64,000 nucleotides of DNA from Microplitis mediator (taxonomy: Eukaryota; Arthropoda; Insecta; Hymenoptera; Braconidae): contig NC_079974.1 in NCBI RefSeq assembly GCF_029852145.1, forward strand, positions 8,478,348-8,542,347. Reading direction: 5' to 3'. Made by a program: the position numbers and the translations under genes. Of this stretch, positions 47,388 through 59,845 are shown piece by piece. The first letter of the stretch is position 1. Every line of letters begins with the position of its first letter. The notes under the pieces are model-generated. The model saw only the letters and a list, made by a program, of their open reading frames with translations. It did not search any database and was not told the origin of the DNA.

Positions 47388-47946
47388 GGTAGCGCAAAAA
47401 AAAAAAAAATATTTTTTTTTTTTCCATCTCGCATGAAAATTTGTTGGTATACGATGTTTTAAAAAGCCTCTCCACAAAGCGGCTCGATAAAAAATTTTTA
47501 AGAGGTCGCTCACGAATTTTGAAAATATCAAAAATGATCAAAATTCGGATTTTTATTTAAAAATTTTTGTTTTCTCGTGGCAGCAATAGTTTATATTTAT
47601 AAAATCATGACTATGCTGAAAATTTCAGCCCATAATTTAAATATTTAAACGGCGCTCGAGAATTTTGAATGTTTCCGAGCGCAGTCTCTTGGACGTTTTT
47701 GAGCGACCCTTAAATATTAATAATAAAGCTTCTCGATTTTTTCACCATCAATTTGCATGACAATGAATGAAAATATCACCCGAGAAATAGAAATAATAAG
47801 TTATTTACATACTTTTTAGTAGATTTCATAAAAATCTAACGATTGTATTTGGCCTCATAATGGAATTTTCGAAAAATTTTGCTACCTCTAAACTCAGCTT
47901 GACGAGCTGAGTCAGGAAATACATTCAGTTCAAAAGTTTATATATG

Positions 47947-48002
<56 letters not shown>

Positions 48003-49836
48003 TATACTATAACGTGCCGTTCTCCAACGATAGCGTCCGCAATTGTACACCGATCTTAACGAAACTTAGTATACTTATTTTATGGACGATTACCTTGGAT
48101 GAGTTCGAAGATGAGCCAATTCGGCCGATAAGTTTAGAAGTTATGGTTAATTGAAATTTTGTAAAATTTTCAAAAAAAATTTGTTTGCCGCTTTAACTGG
48201 ATGTAACTTCTAAACGGAAAGAGATAGCTTATTTTCGTTTGTTTCATGCGAAAGCTCGTCCGATTGCCTACAATTTTGACTATACAGCTCATAGATTTGA
48301 CCATTTTTCCTAGCAGATAAATGGTTTTGAACATTGACAAAATATTATAAAAACTAATTTTATGCAGGTTTTCACTTTGATTATAGCCACAATTTCAAAC
48401 CGATCACCTTGAAACTTAGTATACGTATTTTGTGGGTGACTACCTTGTTCGAGTTTGAAAATGAGCTCAATCAGTCGATTAGTTTAGAAGTTATAGCATT
48501 TCAAAATTTTCAAAATGTCCAAAATTCATATTTTTACTTATTCTTCCTTTAATATCTTTTGAATGTGATAACTTATCGACTTTATATCAAACTCATCTGA
48601 AAGCTCTTCGAATAAGCTTTAATTTCATGCCAATATATATGCCTAGACGACGCAAATTACTTATTTTACCATTCATTCAATGAAATTTTGCTATTGCATT
48701 AGTTGTCCTACTTTTTAGTAAATTCATGGAGCTACTCAAATTCATATTATCGCAGTGTGACACTTTTAAAATCCAAACATCCCAATTCAGTGGGTATATA
48801 CAATTTTGTTTTATTGACAGTGTATAAATGATATGATATATCAACAACAAGATGAACATTAGTTATGATGATAATATTCTCTATATCTACTCGTCGTTTG
48901 ATATTCTAATAGGCTTTTTATTTCAAATATTAGTACTAATTTCAAGTATGACACTTTGATGTATCACAATCCATTTTTAATCTTAGAATATTTCATTAGT
49001 AGATTTTATTGAAAGCAAATTATCGCCTTTGTCCTTATGGTAGAATTTTCGAGCATTAAAACCATAATCTATGATAATTTTTCGAATAGGGTCCGGAATA
49101 CCATTGGTCCGATAGTTTGAATATATGCATACGTATCTTTAAATAACGTCAAATCAAAACATATAGTGCATTATCATCAAAAATTCTTCTTAAGCTCATT
49201 TAGTTAGCTTCAATTTTTGGCATTAGACTTATAATTTTTTGATATTTTTGTTTTATCATCTCGAGAATTTTTAAGAAAATGTAAAAAAAAATTTTATTTC
49301 ATAATCAACTTTTATTTGAACAGCGAAAAAAATAAAATAATGAGAAATCTACTTCCATTTCGGCTGCCGAATGGCCTTTTTTATTTTTGAATCCAATGTG
49401 TAGGTTTTTTCGCTTATTCAAAACTTAGCAAATTTTATTGTTTAAGACTGTCCTGTATATTTTTGGTTATGCAAAAGTTATATTTAAGTGAAATGACAAT
49501 AATTGAGTTATAAAAACTAATTCAAACTATTAGTTACATATTATCAGTTGATATTCAAAATTCTTGAGCGCCGTTTAAATATTTAAACTTTGGACTGAAA
49601 TTTTCAGCATAGTCATGATTTTACAAATATAAACTATTGCTGCCACGAGAAAAAAAAAAAATTTTAAATAAAAATCCGAATTTCGATCATTTTTGATATT
49701 TTCAAAATTCGTGAGCGACCTCTTAAAAATTTTTTATCTATCTGATTTGCGGAGAGGCTTCTTAAAACATCGTAAACCAACAAATTTTCATGCGAGATGG
49801 AAAAAAAAAAATAGTCGGTTTTTTTGCGCTACCCTA
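47385..49836. mobile_element. 2.45-kb element with ~300-bp inverted ends (TAGGGTAGCGC)
   Basis: TAGGGTAGCGCAAAAAA at 47385 and the complement ending 49836, flanked by ATATATAT on both sides. Inverted arms run to about 47690 and from about 49560 (CAGCAATAGTTTATATTTAT, GGCGCTCRAGAATTTTGAAT). The interior holds (AT)n at 47949-48000 and other non-coding sequence. The ends again fit YARNG with an 8-bp duplication. Confidence 0.75.
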
Positions 49837-49884
49837 ATATATATATATAAAATGCGATCGCCTCCTGGAAAAAAAAATTTATAC

Positions 49885-50040
49885 ATATGCCCGAGAAAAA
49901 ATGTTTTTATAAAATTTTAGTACTAACATTTTATAAAATTTTATACTGAAAATGGCCTGGTAAAATTTTAGAAAGTTTTATAAAACTTTATAACATTTTG
50001 TAAAATTTTATAAAATTTTACCAGGCCATTTTCCGTATAA
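49885..50040. repeat. MITE relative with AAATTTTATAAAATTTT arms
   Basis: CCCGAGAAAAAATGTTTTTA starts a hairpin-like run with ATGGCCTGGTAAAATTTTA and its complement TAAAATTTTACCAGGCCATT. Same family as 54029-54171. Confidence 0.55.
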
Positions 50041-50044
50041 AGTA

Positions 50045-50548
50045 TCCCACCAAAAACAGATTCTCTGTAAAAAGTTGCGCCAAGTACACGTTCAAAATTA
50101 ATTTTAGACTACATTGAAAATAATATTCTTACAAAAAAAACTAAAATCATAAGAACACCAAGTACCATAAATTTTTTTTAATTTATTAAAAAAAAAAAAT
50201 TATCACTATAAAAATTAAAAAAAAAAAAAAAATACTTGAACGTACTTGGTGTGCGCGGTTAAAGGCAGTTTAATATATTATTCAACTGTGAAACATTCAA
50301 AAGATATAACACGACCGAATAATTAATTTTTTGCATAACGCACACCAAGTACGTTCAAGTATTTTTTTTTTTTTTTAATTTTTATAGTGATAATTTTTTT
50401 TTTTTAATAAATTAAAAAAAATTTATGGTACTTGGTGTTCTTATGATTTTAGTTTTTTTTGTAAGAATATTATTTTCAATGTAGTCTAAAATTAATTTTG
50501 AACGTGTACTTGGCGCAACTTTTTACAGAGAATCTGTTTTTGGTGGGA
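50045..50548. mobile_element. 504-bp hairpin element (TCCCACCAAAAACAG ends)
   Basis: Almost perfect inverted arms of about 200 bases. The left arm runs TCCCACCAAAAACAG, TTGCGCCAAGTACACG, ACACCAAGTACCATAAA. The loop is around 50255-50335 with CACACCAAGTACGTTCAAGT forming an internal pair. No ORF. Confidence 0.8.
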
Positions 50549-51256
50549 TTTCATTTCTTTTTGTAGAACAATTAATCGGTCTGAAATATTTTTAAAAAAC
50601 AAATAAACGAATAACAATAAAACTGTTCTTAAGACACAGTTTATTATTTGTTCAACGATACTTAAATCTGATAGTCAATGACAACTATCCACATTATATT
50701 ATGTATATACCTATATGCATAAACCGAATCTGCAACTCATTTTTAAAAGTCAAATAAAAAATTAAAATTGCTTCTAAACTGATAGCAAGTTAACATTCAT
50801 TAATTGTTCACATACTTTATGCAATTAGTTTGACATCAAGTCTTAGCTATGAAGTTTGCCGATTAATAATTTGAAGTTAAACTTTCAATCAACTTAACGT
50901 CATTATCTGACAGTAACGTCAGAAGTCAAATTGAATTCAAGTTACAGACAATCTACTGACAACTTAACCGCAACTTTTTGCTCTTAAACTTTTGCTGTTA
51001 AGTTGACTTCAGATTCTGGCCGTAGCTTGAAGTTAATTTGTGGTTATGGTGGCTATTAGGAAAGGAAACTTTTGTTAGGGTTTTTTTTCTAGTGACAAAA
51101 GTTACCTCTAAATTGATGAAAAATTAACCGCAAATTTTTTTTCTGACTTTTGTTGTCAAATTGTCAGCGATTTCGGGCATAAAATTTCGGTCATTTCAAT
51201 TGTCAAATTACTGTCGATTTCAAGCTAAAGTGGCTATTAGGAATAGTTGTCATTAA
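50549..51256. repeat. Diverged relative of the CCCTGATAGCC family
   Basis: 50880-51060 carries words of the 51257-51619 element in a different arrangement (TTAACGTCATTATCTGACAG, TGGTGGCTATTAGG). Otherwise non-coding. Confidence 0.45.
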
Positions 51257-51619
51257 CCCTGATAACCACCTTATCTACAAATTAACTTCAAGCTAATGCC
51301 GTATTTTAAAGCCAACAAAAGAAAGTGTTGGAGAGCAAACAGTTACCTTTAAGTTGACAGTAAATTGTCTGTAACTTGAATTCAATTTGACTACAAGTGT
51401 TACTGTCAGACAATGACGTTAAGTTGATTGGAAGTTTCACTTCAAATTGATGGCAAGTTTTTCTGTCAAATTACATTCAGATGACGGCAGTAAATTTGCA
51501 TCAACTTGCACGCAATAATTGTCCAGCCGAGGCTTGCCAGAAACTTGTCGTTAAGTTAGCCGTAAATGTTTCACTACAGAATATGCTAAGCAATTATATT
51601 TAGAGTGTGGCTATCAGGG
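51257..51619. mobile_element. 363-bp MITE with CCCTGATARCCAC ends
   Basis: Begins CCCTGATAACCACC and ends GTGTGGCTATCAGGG. It is matched in inverted orientation and at the same length by 53647-54009. Confidence 0.7.
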
Positions 51620-51795
51620 AACGTATGCCCGCTTTTGGAAAGTAAGTTAACAGAAAGTGTTGCCGGAAAGGTATAGGGAGAACCTCCGATAGCTGAATTG
51701 CTTCCGAATTCATAACAAATTACCATCAAAGGATTCGACACTAATTTTCGGCGGTCAATGTGACGTCAAATTCTGGCGAGGCTTTCTGTCAACTA

Positions 51796-51940
51796 AGGGC
51801 CAGTTTTTCAAACCGAGTTTATTTTTATCCGGGTTTTAATTAATATTGCTAGTATACCTATATATTAATAATATATAGATATACCAGCAATGATAATTAA
51901 AACCCGGATAAAAATAAACTCGGATTGAAAAACTGGCCCT
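51796..51940. mobile_element. 145-bp palindromic MITE (AGGGCCAGTTTTTCAA)
   Basis: Left arm AGGGCCAGTTTTTCAAACCG, then GTTTATTTTTATCCGGGTTT; right arm is its complement. The loop is AT-rich. A perfect hairpin is predicted. Confidence 0.8.
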
Positions 51941-53646
51941 AAATGACATAAGTGAAGTGATCTTAAGCTGTGTCCTGCCTAAGGATCCAGAAATTGCCAT
52001 AAAGTTAATGTAGATTTTGATTGTTTTTGGTTTGAACTCTAGCGCGGCAGGAATTGAAAAAAATAAAGAACATACTAATGTATAAGTTTGAGTGGATAAT
52101 AATGATTACAGCATAAACTTGTATGAAACAGTACTAATTATTGAAAAATGAGGAAAAGTTATAAATTATTTAGGCTTATATAATGACAAAATAAATTATT
52201 TGATTAAGTAAATCGAAAAATTGAATCCATAAGATGGATTATTTTCTTAATTATTAATGTACTAGCACATGATAAAAATCAATTCATACACTAATCAAAT
52301 AATAACTCAATTTAAATTCATAAATTCATTCAAATATGCACTTTTTTTTTTTAGTTCAATAGTTCATTATTGGGTTGAATTTCAATACATCCTAAATATA
52401 TTTATAAATAAAGGAAATAATCCTACATTATTGTCATACCTTTAATACATCAATTCTATACTTGAAATTAATTACGTTATAGATTAAGTCCAATTACATA
52501 AAGAAGTTGATCGGGTGTATAACGAGATTATTAATTAATTAGTTCAGATGTTTAAACATTTTTATGAAAAATATAATTATTAAATTAAAAGAATAAATAA
52601 AAAATCTAATATAAATTTAGGTCATGAAAATTTCTACTTAATAAAAATTATATTTTGGTGTCGATACTTTTATATGTATCTTGTTAATTATTTGCTGTCA
52701 ACAGGATTAAATAAACATTTTAAATAAGTAATTTTTTATGAAAAAGACATATATTTATTATGAATTGTAGGTACAATAATAATTATTATACATACATATT
52801 TTTTTTTATTCATCTTAAACATATTATCAGATAAATATTCAAAATTAACAAAGATGTATACAAACAATATATGTTACATATACTTGTTTTTGATGGAAAT
52901 TCCATGTTTATAAATTCGAAATTTTTTTTTAATTGAACGAAAACAATTTTTTAATTCATAGGTACACAATAATTATAGAGACAATTAAGTATTTATTACT
53001 CATATTAGCTGCTAGACGTATAGACACACGTAAACATTCATAATTTAGCCTACTTCGAGTAGTTATAGCTTTAGCCACCAGTTGGCGTATCAGAATTCTA
53101 AGTTTCCCAATATTGACTAAAAAAAAATCGGTCTATCGGTTGACCCTGCGGGCGAGTTGAACTTGGGCAGCAAATTTCAGGTAATTTCAACGTCAAATTA
53201 CTGTCAATTTCTACCTAGAGTGGCTTTAGGGTCATTGCAACGGAATGAGGATATATCCTGATAACGACTTTAGCAAAAAATTGTCGTACACTTGGAAATC
53301 TAACTAGACCAATCCGGTGGCGAGAATGATCTCTCTAGATCTCTAGCTTTCTAGATGATCAACATTCTAACTCAAAACTTGATGTGAAACATTTGACATC
53401 TCGATGAGGTCTAGTACGCAAAAAGTGTCATTTCAATTCATTGCTCTCTCCCACACATAAAATCACATATAAACTTGGTATAAAACAGCTATAATTTCAC
53501 GTCAATTGTACACGTTATTTTACGTGTATGATATGAGAGCTAAAAGTTAGACTGATATTTTTTATATATACTGTAGTCATCGAGATGTCAAAAGTATCAT
53601 TTCAATTTCGGAGCTGATACTGTGGTATCCTAGATTGCTGCGGAAT
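51941..53646. other. AT-rich region, no gene recognised
   Basis: Very AT-rich, with no open frame carrying a recognisable motif. A few CCCTGATAGCC-family words occur near 53160-53280. Confidence 0.4.
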
Positions 53647-54009
53647 CCCTGATAGCCACACTTTAAAGATAATTGTTTAGCAAGTTCTGCAGTGAAACAT
53701 TTACGGCTAACTTAACGACAAATTTCTGGCAAGCCTTGGCTGGAGAATACTTACGTGCAAGTTGATGCGAATTTAACACCGTCATCTGAATGTAATTTGA
53801 TAGAAAAACTTGCCGTTAATTTGAAGTGAAACTCAATCAACTTAACGTCATTGACTGGCAATAATACTTGTAATCAAATTGAATTCAAGGTACAGACAAT
53901 TTACTGTCAACTTAAAGGTAACTGGTTGCTCTCCAACACTTTCCTTAAAGTTGGCTTTAGAATACAGCAGTAGCTTGAAGTTAAGTTGTGGATAAAGTGG
54001 CTATCAGGG
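53647..54009. mobile_element. 363-bp MITE, second copy (inverted)
   Basis: CCCTGATAGCCACACTTTAA to AAAGTGGCTATCAGGG, the reverse-orientation relative of 51257-51619 with scattered differences. Confidence 0.7.
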
Positions 54010-54028
54010 GTGAATTTTAAAATTTCTG

Positions 54029-54171
54029 CCCGGGAAAAAATGTTTTTATAAAATTTTATTATACAGAAAATGGCCTGGTAATATTTTATAAAATTTTGCT
54101 GTGAAATCTTATAAAATCTTACAAAATTTTACAAAATTGTATAAAATTTTATAAAAACATTTTTTCCCGGG
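54029..54171. mobile_element. 143-bp MITE bounded by CCCGGGAAAAAATG
   Basis: CCCGGGAAAAAATGTTTTTA and its complement at the ends, with AAATTTTATAAAATTTT inside. Same termini as the 7.9-kb nested element at 13460-21380. Confidence 0.75.
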
Positions 54172-54545
54172 TGAACAAATTTTTCTTCAATATAACAGTT
54201 AATATACGTCAACTTCTGTTGTTTAGTATTTTAACTACATCATTAGTGTGAAATACAGTGCAAATGACAGAGAGTTTACCACAAATCTTGCTCTTTACCT
54301 TTTTTATCGTCACTTTGCCGTCAAATGTAGGGTATTAATTTCGGGCAAGCTAAGTTTTCAACTTGATGATGTCCTCACTTTCCCCAAAGCGACTCGGTCT
54401 GCAAGTTGACGTCAACTTGTTCAAAATGTATATCTGACGTAAAACAGCAAAAGATTTGCAGTGAGATTTTTTGTCAAGTTGCACTGTATATTGCACTCAA
54501 CTAGTATTCAGAAAAATAAAAAACAGAACTTGACGTGTAATTGCT

Positions 54546-54711
54546 ATTAAATCGAAGGAGAAGAATTTAGCTGGAAAGTAAGCATAAGCTAACTTCATGT
54601 CATCAAGTGTAACATGAAGGTAGCCAATTAAATCGAAGGAGAAGAATTTAAAGCTGGAAAGTAAGCATAAGCTAACTTCATGTCATCAAGTGTAACATGA
54701 AGGTAGCCAAT
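54546..54711. repeat. Recent tandem duplication of ~81 bp
   Basis: ATTAAATCGAAGGAGAAGAA ... AACATGAAGGTAGCCAAT occurs twice in tandem (54546, 54627) with almost no differences. Confidence 0.85.
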
Positions 54712-55583
54712 AGCCGAAAATTCGTCTTATCGTAGTAATTTCTTCGTTAGATCTGAAAAACGGGGGCATTAAAATTTTGTAATTTTTAATTTTTTATTAA
54801 ATTAACAAAAACAGTTTAAATTTATGAAAATTAAATAGGAATATAATAATTATGAATAACTGAACTAATATTATAGGCTGACAAAGCCCAATAATTTATT
54901 AATTTGGATTTAAAATATGAGTGAGGTTAAAGTGACATATGGTTCGAGAATAGAGACACGGTCGTCTCACACCGACGCGACACACATGTTGTACATGTTT
55001 GGAACGCGTACTTGGCGCGAGACACTACCGTGTCTCCGGATTATAAAATTTTGTAAAATATTACAAAATTTTGTAGAATTTTATAAAATGATTTTATTTC
55101 CGGGATGGGTCACCCATCCAATTAATGACCCATCCGATGCTGCTCAACTTTTGTTATTGAAGGATTGTAGTGTGCTCTGCTCGTCAATTGGCCACTTGTA
55201 GATATGAAAAATTCGTGGCTGTATTTATAATTACACATGAATTCTTATCAGCCATATTTCATAGTATTAATTCATAGTAATATAATAATTCGCACATTAT
55301 TGCAGACATAACTTGTTTCTCAAACACGATCAGGTTAAATTGTATATAACTTTAAATATAATAATATATAAAAAACGATTTGAATAATTCCACTATCAAG
55401 TGTTTAATGGACATAAAATTTTTAAATTACTTAAATTTATTGATTTATCTTTTTGAATTAATGGCGAAACCTTTGAATTCTTTCTTGAGTTATGAGGAAT
55501 TGATTTTATTTGATAGTTGACAAAAAAAAGGTTTGAAAACATTAAAATTAAAATTGTCATATTATGTAATATCTACATATATT
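54712..55583. other. Non-coding region
   Basis: A 94-codon open frame at 54917-55201 has no recognisable domain and overlaps an AAATTTTGTAAAAT repeat, so I do not call it a gene. Confidence 0.4.
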
Positions 55584-56572
55584 TAGGGTGCGTCATTTCG
55601 GAACAACATTTTTTTTAAGTGCATGTGGAAAAAATCATAGTTTATCACAAAATAAAAAATTTCGCGCAAGAAAAAAAATTCCATGTCGATTATAGACCTA
55701 GCTCATTAAAAAATTCAATTTCCCCATTTAAATAACACGGGAAAATTTTTTTTTTTAGCTTTAAGTATTTTTAACCTCGTTAACAAATCAATAGATCAAC
55801 TAGACTAATACATATTTTTGTAGGAAATTGAACGCTCTACGAGACAGGTTTCTTATCATTTTTCGATAAATCGATATGTTCAAAAGTTATTGGAGCTCGA
55901 AGTTAAGTTGGAGATCTTTTTACTTTTCCGGCGAAACTATCAGACTTATCACAAAATGTTATAGAATTTTTTTTGCTGACAATTCTATTTTCTACAAATT
56001 ATTATCAGTAAAGTTTTTTCAAATTCCGCATTATTCTAGTTATTTTTATTTTGATTTCAAGCTCTTAAAAAAGTGGTTCTGATCGATTTCAAGAGCTTGA
56101 CATTAAAATGGAAATAACTAGAAAACGATGCGGAATTTGAAAAAACTTTACTGATAATAATTTGTAGAAAATAGAATTGTCAGCAAAAAAAATTCTATAA
56201 CATTTTGTGATAAGTCTGATAGTTTCGCCGGAAAAGTAAAAAGATCTCCAACTTAACTTCGAGCTCCAATAACTTTTGAACATATCGATTTATCGAAAAA
56301 TCATAAGAAACCTGTCTCGTAGAGCGTTCAATTTCCTACAAAAATATGTATTAGTCTAGTTGATCTATTGATTTGTTAACGAGGTTAAAAATACTTAAAG
56401 CTAAAAAAAAAATTTTTCCCGTGTTATTTAAATGGGGAAATTGAATTTTTTAATGAGCTAGGTCTATAATCGACATGGAATTTTTTTTCTTGCGCGAAAT
56501 TTTTTATTTTGTGATAAACTATGATTTTTTCCACATGCACTTAAAAAAAATGTTGTTCCGAAATGACGCACC

Positions 56573-56575
<3 letters not shown>
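55584..56575. mobile_element. 992-bp hairpin element (TAGGGTGCGTCATTTCGG)
   Basis: TAGGGTGCGTCATTTCGGAA and its complement at the ends, nearly perfect arms, centre near 56080. Both arms encode the same spurious peptide (MFKSYWSSKLSWRSF) in opposite directions. Contains AATTGAACGCTCTACGA, the shared hairpin word. The flank is AT-rich and an exact duplication is not clear. Confidence 0.8.
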
Positions 56576-56605
<30 letters not shown>

Positions 56606-56610
<5 letters not shown>

Positions 56611-57290
56611 TCCTATTATCTCATAAACAACAAGACCTACAGAAAAATTGTAAGAAATGATTTTATAGGAAATTGATTTTCCTACAAAAAAGGTCCGTAG
56701 CACCGAATCACTCAGATTGATATTTTCTGAGATATGAATTATTGAAGTTTAAGTAGCATTGAATTCCCATAAAATGTCAAATCAAATCTTAGAAAATATC
56801 GATTTTTTATTTGACTAATATCTCAGAAAATATCAATCTGAATGATTCGGTGCTAAAGATCTTTTTTGTAGGAAATTGAATTTCCTATAAAATTGTCATT
56901 TGCATTTTTTCTGTAGGTCTTGTTGTTTATGAGATAATGAGAGAAAAAACAAGAATTTTATTAAAAAATTCGGTTTAGCGGTCCGTACTACCCCACCTGT
57001 GTGAGTTACGACTTCGCGACACTGGGTACTTTTGTAGTACATTTAATTCTGAGAAAATCCCGACTTTGGGCGCGATGATATCATAAAATGCCGCGGAATT
57101 ATAGAAGTTTAAAAAATAAAAACCAAAGTTTACGTGTATTTTTAATGGGAAATCTTCATACGCTGTGGTCGAGTACTTAATATCAATTTTAAGGGCTCAA
57201 ACTCTCAGGAAATTTTTTTTGGAGTACTTCCAACAAAATTTCGGGATGGGAGCGAAAAGAACAAAATAGTCGTTTCAAACGAAGCACCCT
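56606..57290. repeat. Hairpin plus TAAGGGTGCTTCGTTT end
   Basis: 56606-56946 forms an inverted pair (TCTCATAAACAACAAGACCT, AAATATCAATCTGAATGATTCGG-type arms). 57240-57290 ends AAACGAAGCACCCTTA, a terminus of the same general family. Its left partner is probably disrupted by the 55584-56575 insertion or the (AT)n. Confidence 0.55.
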
Positions 57291-57989
57291 TATATATATG
57301 TATATATCGGAAAGTCATTACAAGCTTGGGCGTTATCCCGAGTATTGGTCTCAATATCAATATCTCTTAATTTTATTTTAAATATAACCGGATAATAATT
57401 ATGCAACACAGTGATTTAATATAAAAAGTATTGTTCACAAATAATGATACTTAGACAAGTAATATAATGAAGATAGTGTAGCACAAATATCAAAATACAC
57501 TCAATACTAATTAATGCAATAATTGATAACACAGGAAATTATAATAATTGTAATCCACGACAGTCCCATAATATTCAAATAAAACCCGATCGAATAATTT
57601 ACAAATACTACAGCAAACTAGGCTCGAGAACGAATCCACGGTCAGCAGGAAAACTTGAACTCGCACAAAGAATGCTCAATCAGAACTGACCGACTCAACT
57701 AGTCCAAAAATTTTGTATTCTTCATTAAAAACCTTTTAGTCAAAATATTCAACGAAGGACCACAATCTCATTATCTTACTACCTTGTCCTCTGTGTCTTA
57801 CTATACCCATCCTGTGACCGTGGCTACGTTTGGTGAACAGATGTCCCAGCGAGCCTAAGCCTCCCGCAATAAATATAATCTACTTAAGTTGTAAACAACT
57901 AGAGCTTAAATTTTATTCAATTGTTATTGTAAAAACTATTCTCGACTGTTGGAAATTTCCCGTCCCATTGGAAAACCCCATTTTATTCT
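57291..57989. other. Non-coding region
   Basis: No ORF with recognisable content and no clear repeat. Confidence 0.4.
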
Positions 57990-59215
57990 TTGATCTCCGA
58001 CATTTTCGTTTAAATAACATGGTAAAAAAAAATTTAACTTTAGAATTTTACAACGTATTTTGGGATTAACATGTTGGGGTGAGAGATACATATTTTCGAA
58101 GGAAATTGAACGCTCTAGATAAATTGTCTCTTATGATTTTTTTCTAAGTCTACTTTTTTAAAAGTTATACGAGTTTAAAGTTCAACATGTAATTAATTTG
58201 ACCTTATTTTCTTAATTTTTCTTAAATATTCCATAATTTTTATTAAAAAAAAATTTGTCTTAAAATATTAAATTATCAAGTTTAACGTCGTTGACAAAGT
58301 ATATCTTAATTGTTCTACTATGAGGAATAAATGACTTTGAAAAATCTGAAATTAATTCTCTCTTTGAAGTTTAAAAAAAATTTGAATTGTATGTACATAA
58401 TTTTTCGGAAAAAAGACCAACTGTGGTTTGTAGCTAATGTAGTGTACTTTTTTGTGCACTCGGCGCGATACCGAACTGGTCTGGGTTTGATTCCCAGTTC
58501 AGGCTATCTATATTTTTCTCAATTTATCTATAAATTGTCTTATTGAGAAGGTTTGCATGTTTAGGTTTCCACTATATTTAAATGGTTTTTTTGTGCAAAA
58601 ATTTGATATTATTATTTCAATAAATAAAAACAGATTGTTCCTGGATAAGTGTCGTCTTTTCATCAAAATTTCCATGTTGGGTTATTGATATTTAATTGTT
58701 GTTAGTAGAATTTCATTGTTCATAGATTTGATAGCTGAAGTGAAAATCGTAAATTTTATAAACTGAAAATAATCGTGTTAAACTTAAAGCTATTATCTTT
58801 ACCATTTAAAAATTGTAAAATAATTTTTTTCGAAGATGATTTTTATCATTATACTACAATTTAAAAAATAAAGGTTAAATTGATTACATGTTGAACTTTA
58901 AACTCGAATAACTTTTAAAGGAGTATACTTAGAGAAAAAACATAAGAGACAGTTTATTTAGAGCGTTCAATTTCCTTCAAAAATATGTATCTCTCACCGT
59001 GACATGTTAATTCAAAAATGAGTTGTAAAATTACAAAGTTGAAAAATTTTTTTTTCCATGTTATTTAAACGTAAAATAGAAATTTACGATGAGCGACCTT
59101 TCAAAATTGATATTAAGAGCTCCCGTTTCCACAGGCTTCTTTTTTCATGACTAGGAAGATATTCCACTGCGGGTTTTGAAAAAAAAAAATAGTCGATTTT
59201 TTTGAACCGGTTTAA
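57990..59215. repeat. Hairpin element with an embedded tRNA-like insertion
   Basis: Arms 58005-58190 and 58890-59080 are inverted (AAATAACATGGNAAAAAAAA, GGAAATTGAACGCTCTA, AAACATGTTGA-type words). The loop contains the tRNA-like segment at 58455. The right end TCGATTTTTTTGAACCGGTT resembles the TCGACTATTT end of the 13515 element. Confidence 0.6.
58455..58515 (+). repeat. tRNA-like sequence (B box), SINE remnant
   Basis: GGTTTGATTCCCAG is B-box-like. The upstream CACTCGGCGCGATACC is only weakly A-box-like. It does not fold as a full tRNA. Confidence 0.35.
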
Positions 59216-59223
59216 TATATCTA

Positions 59224-59640
59224 TTAGGGTGATTCGTTTTGAACGAACATTTTTTTTTCACTCCCACAGCAAAATATCATTGTACACATAAAAAAAAAAA
59301 TTCCCTGAAAGTTTCAGCCCTTAATCTTACGTCTGAGTACTTTCATTTTGATTTTGAAGTTTTCCCATTTAAAATACATAGGAATTTTAGGTTTTTTTTT
59401 TTAATTCCTTATAACTTGGCGGTATTTCATGGCACTATAATGCCCATAGGGGCGATTTGTAGATAATTAGATGCACTTTAAATGTGCTTGCGACAATTTT
59501 GTTATATCTCGTATATTTCAGTTTTTACGTGACATAGAAGTCATAGTTTTAAAGAAATACGACATTTTTTGCATTTAAAGACTAAACGGTTAGAGTTACA
59601 AAAAAAAAAGTGAATGAAAATTTGGTAGGAAATTCAATTC
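59224..59640. mobile_element. Half copy of the TAGGGTGATTCG hairpin family
   Basis: TAGGGTGATTCGTTTTGAAC and the following ~250 bases align with the left arm of 42239-43364 (ATTCCCTGNAAGTTTCAGNCC, GATTTTGAAGTTTTCC). No right arm is found. Confidence 0.65.
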
Positions 59641-59845
59641 TCTACAAAAAAGGTGTCATGCATGAAATCCATAAAATCCGTAGGTTAAAAGATATAAAAC
59701 ATTTAAGAATTTTTTTTATTAAATGTTGAGAGAATAATAAATATTATGTTGTTCAAACTAAAAAATTATACATTTTTTATTATTTTCTCATTGGTTTACC
59801 AAATATCTCTGACTATAGAATAAAATATGTTTATACATTAATTAC

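Noticed and set aside
54917..55201. 94-codon ORF
   Set aside because: No domain, overlaps AAATTTTGTAAAAT repeat, no neighbouring splice pattern.
55876..56283. Two nearly identical ORFs on opposite strands
   Set aside because: They are the two arms of one palindromic element, not genes.
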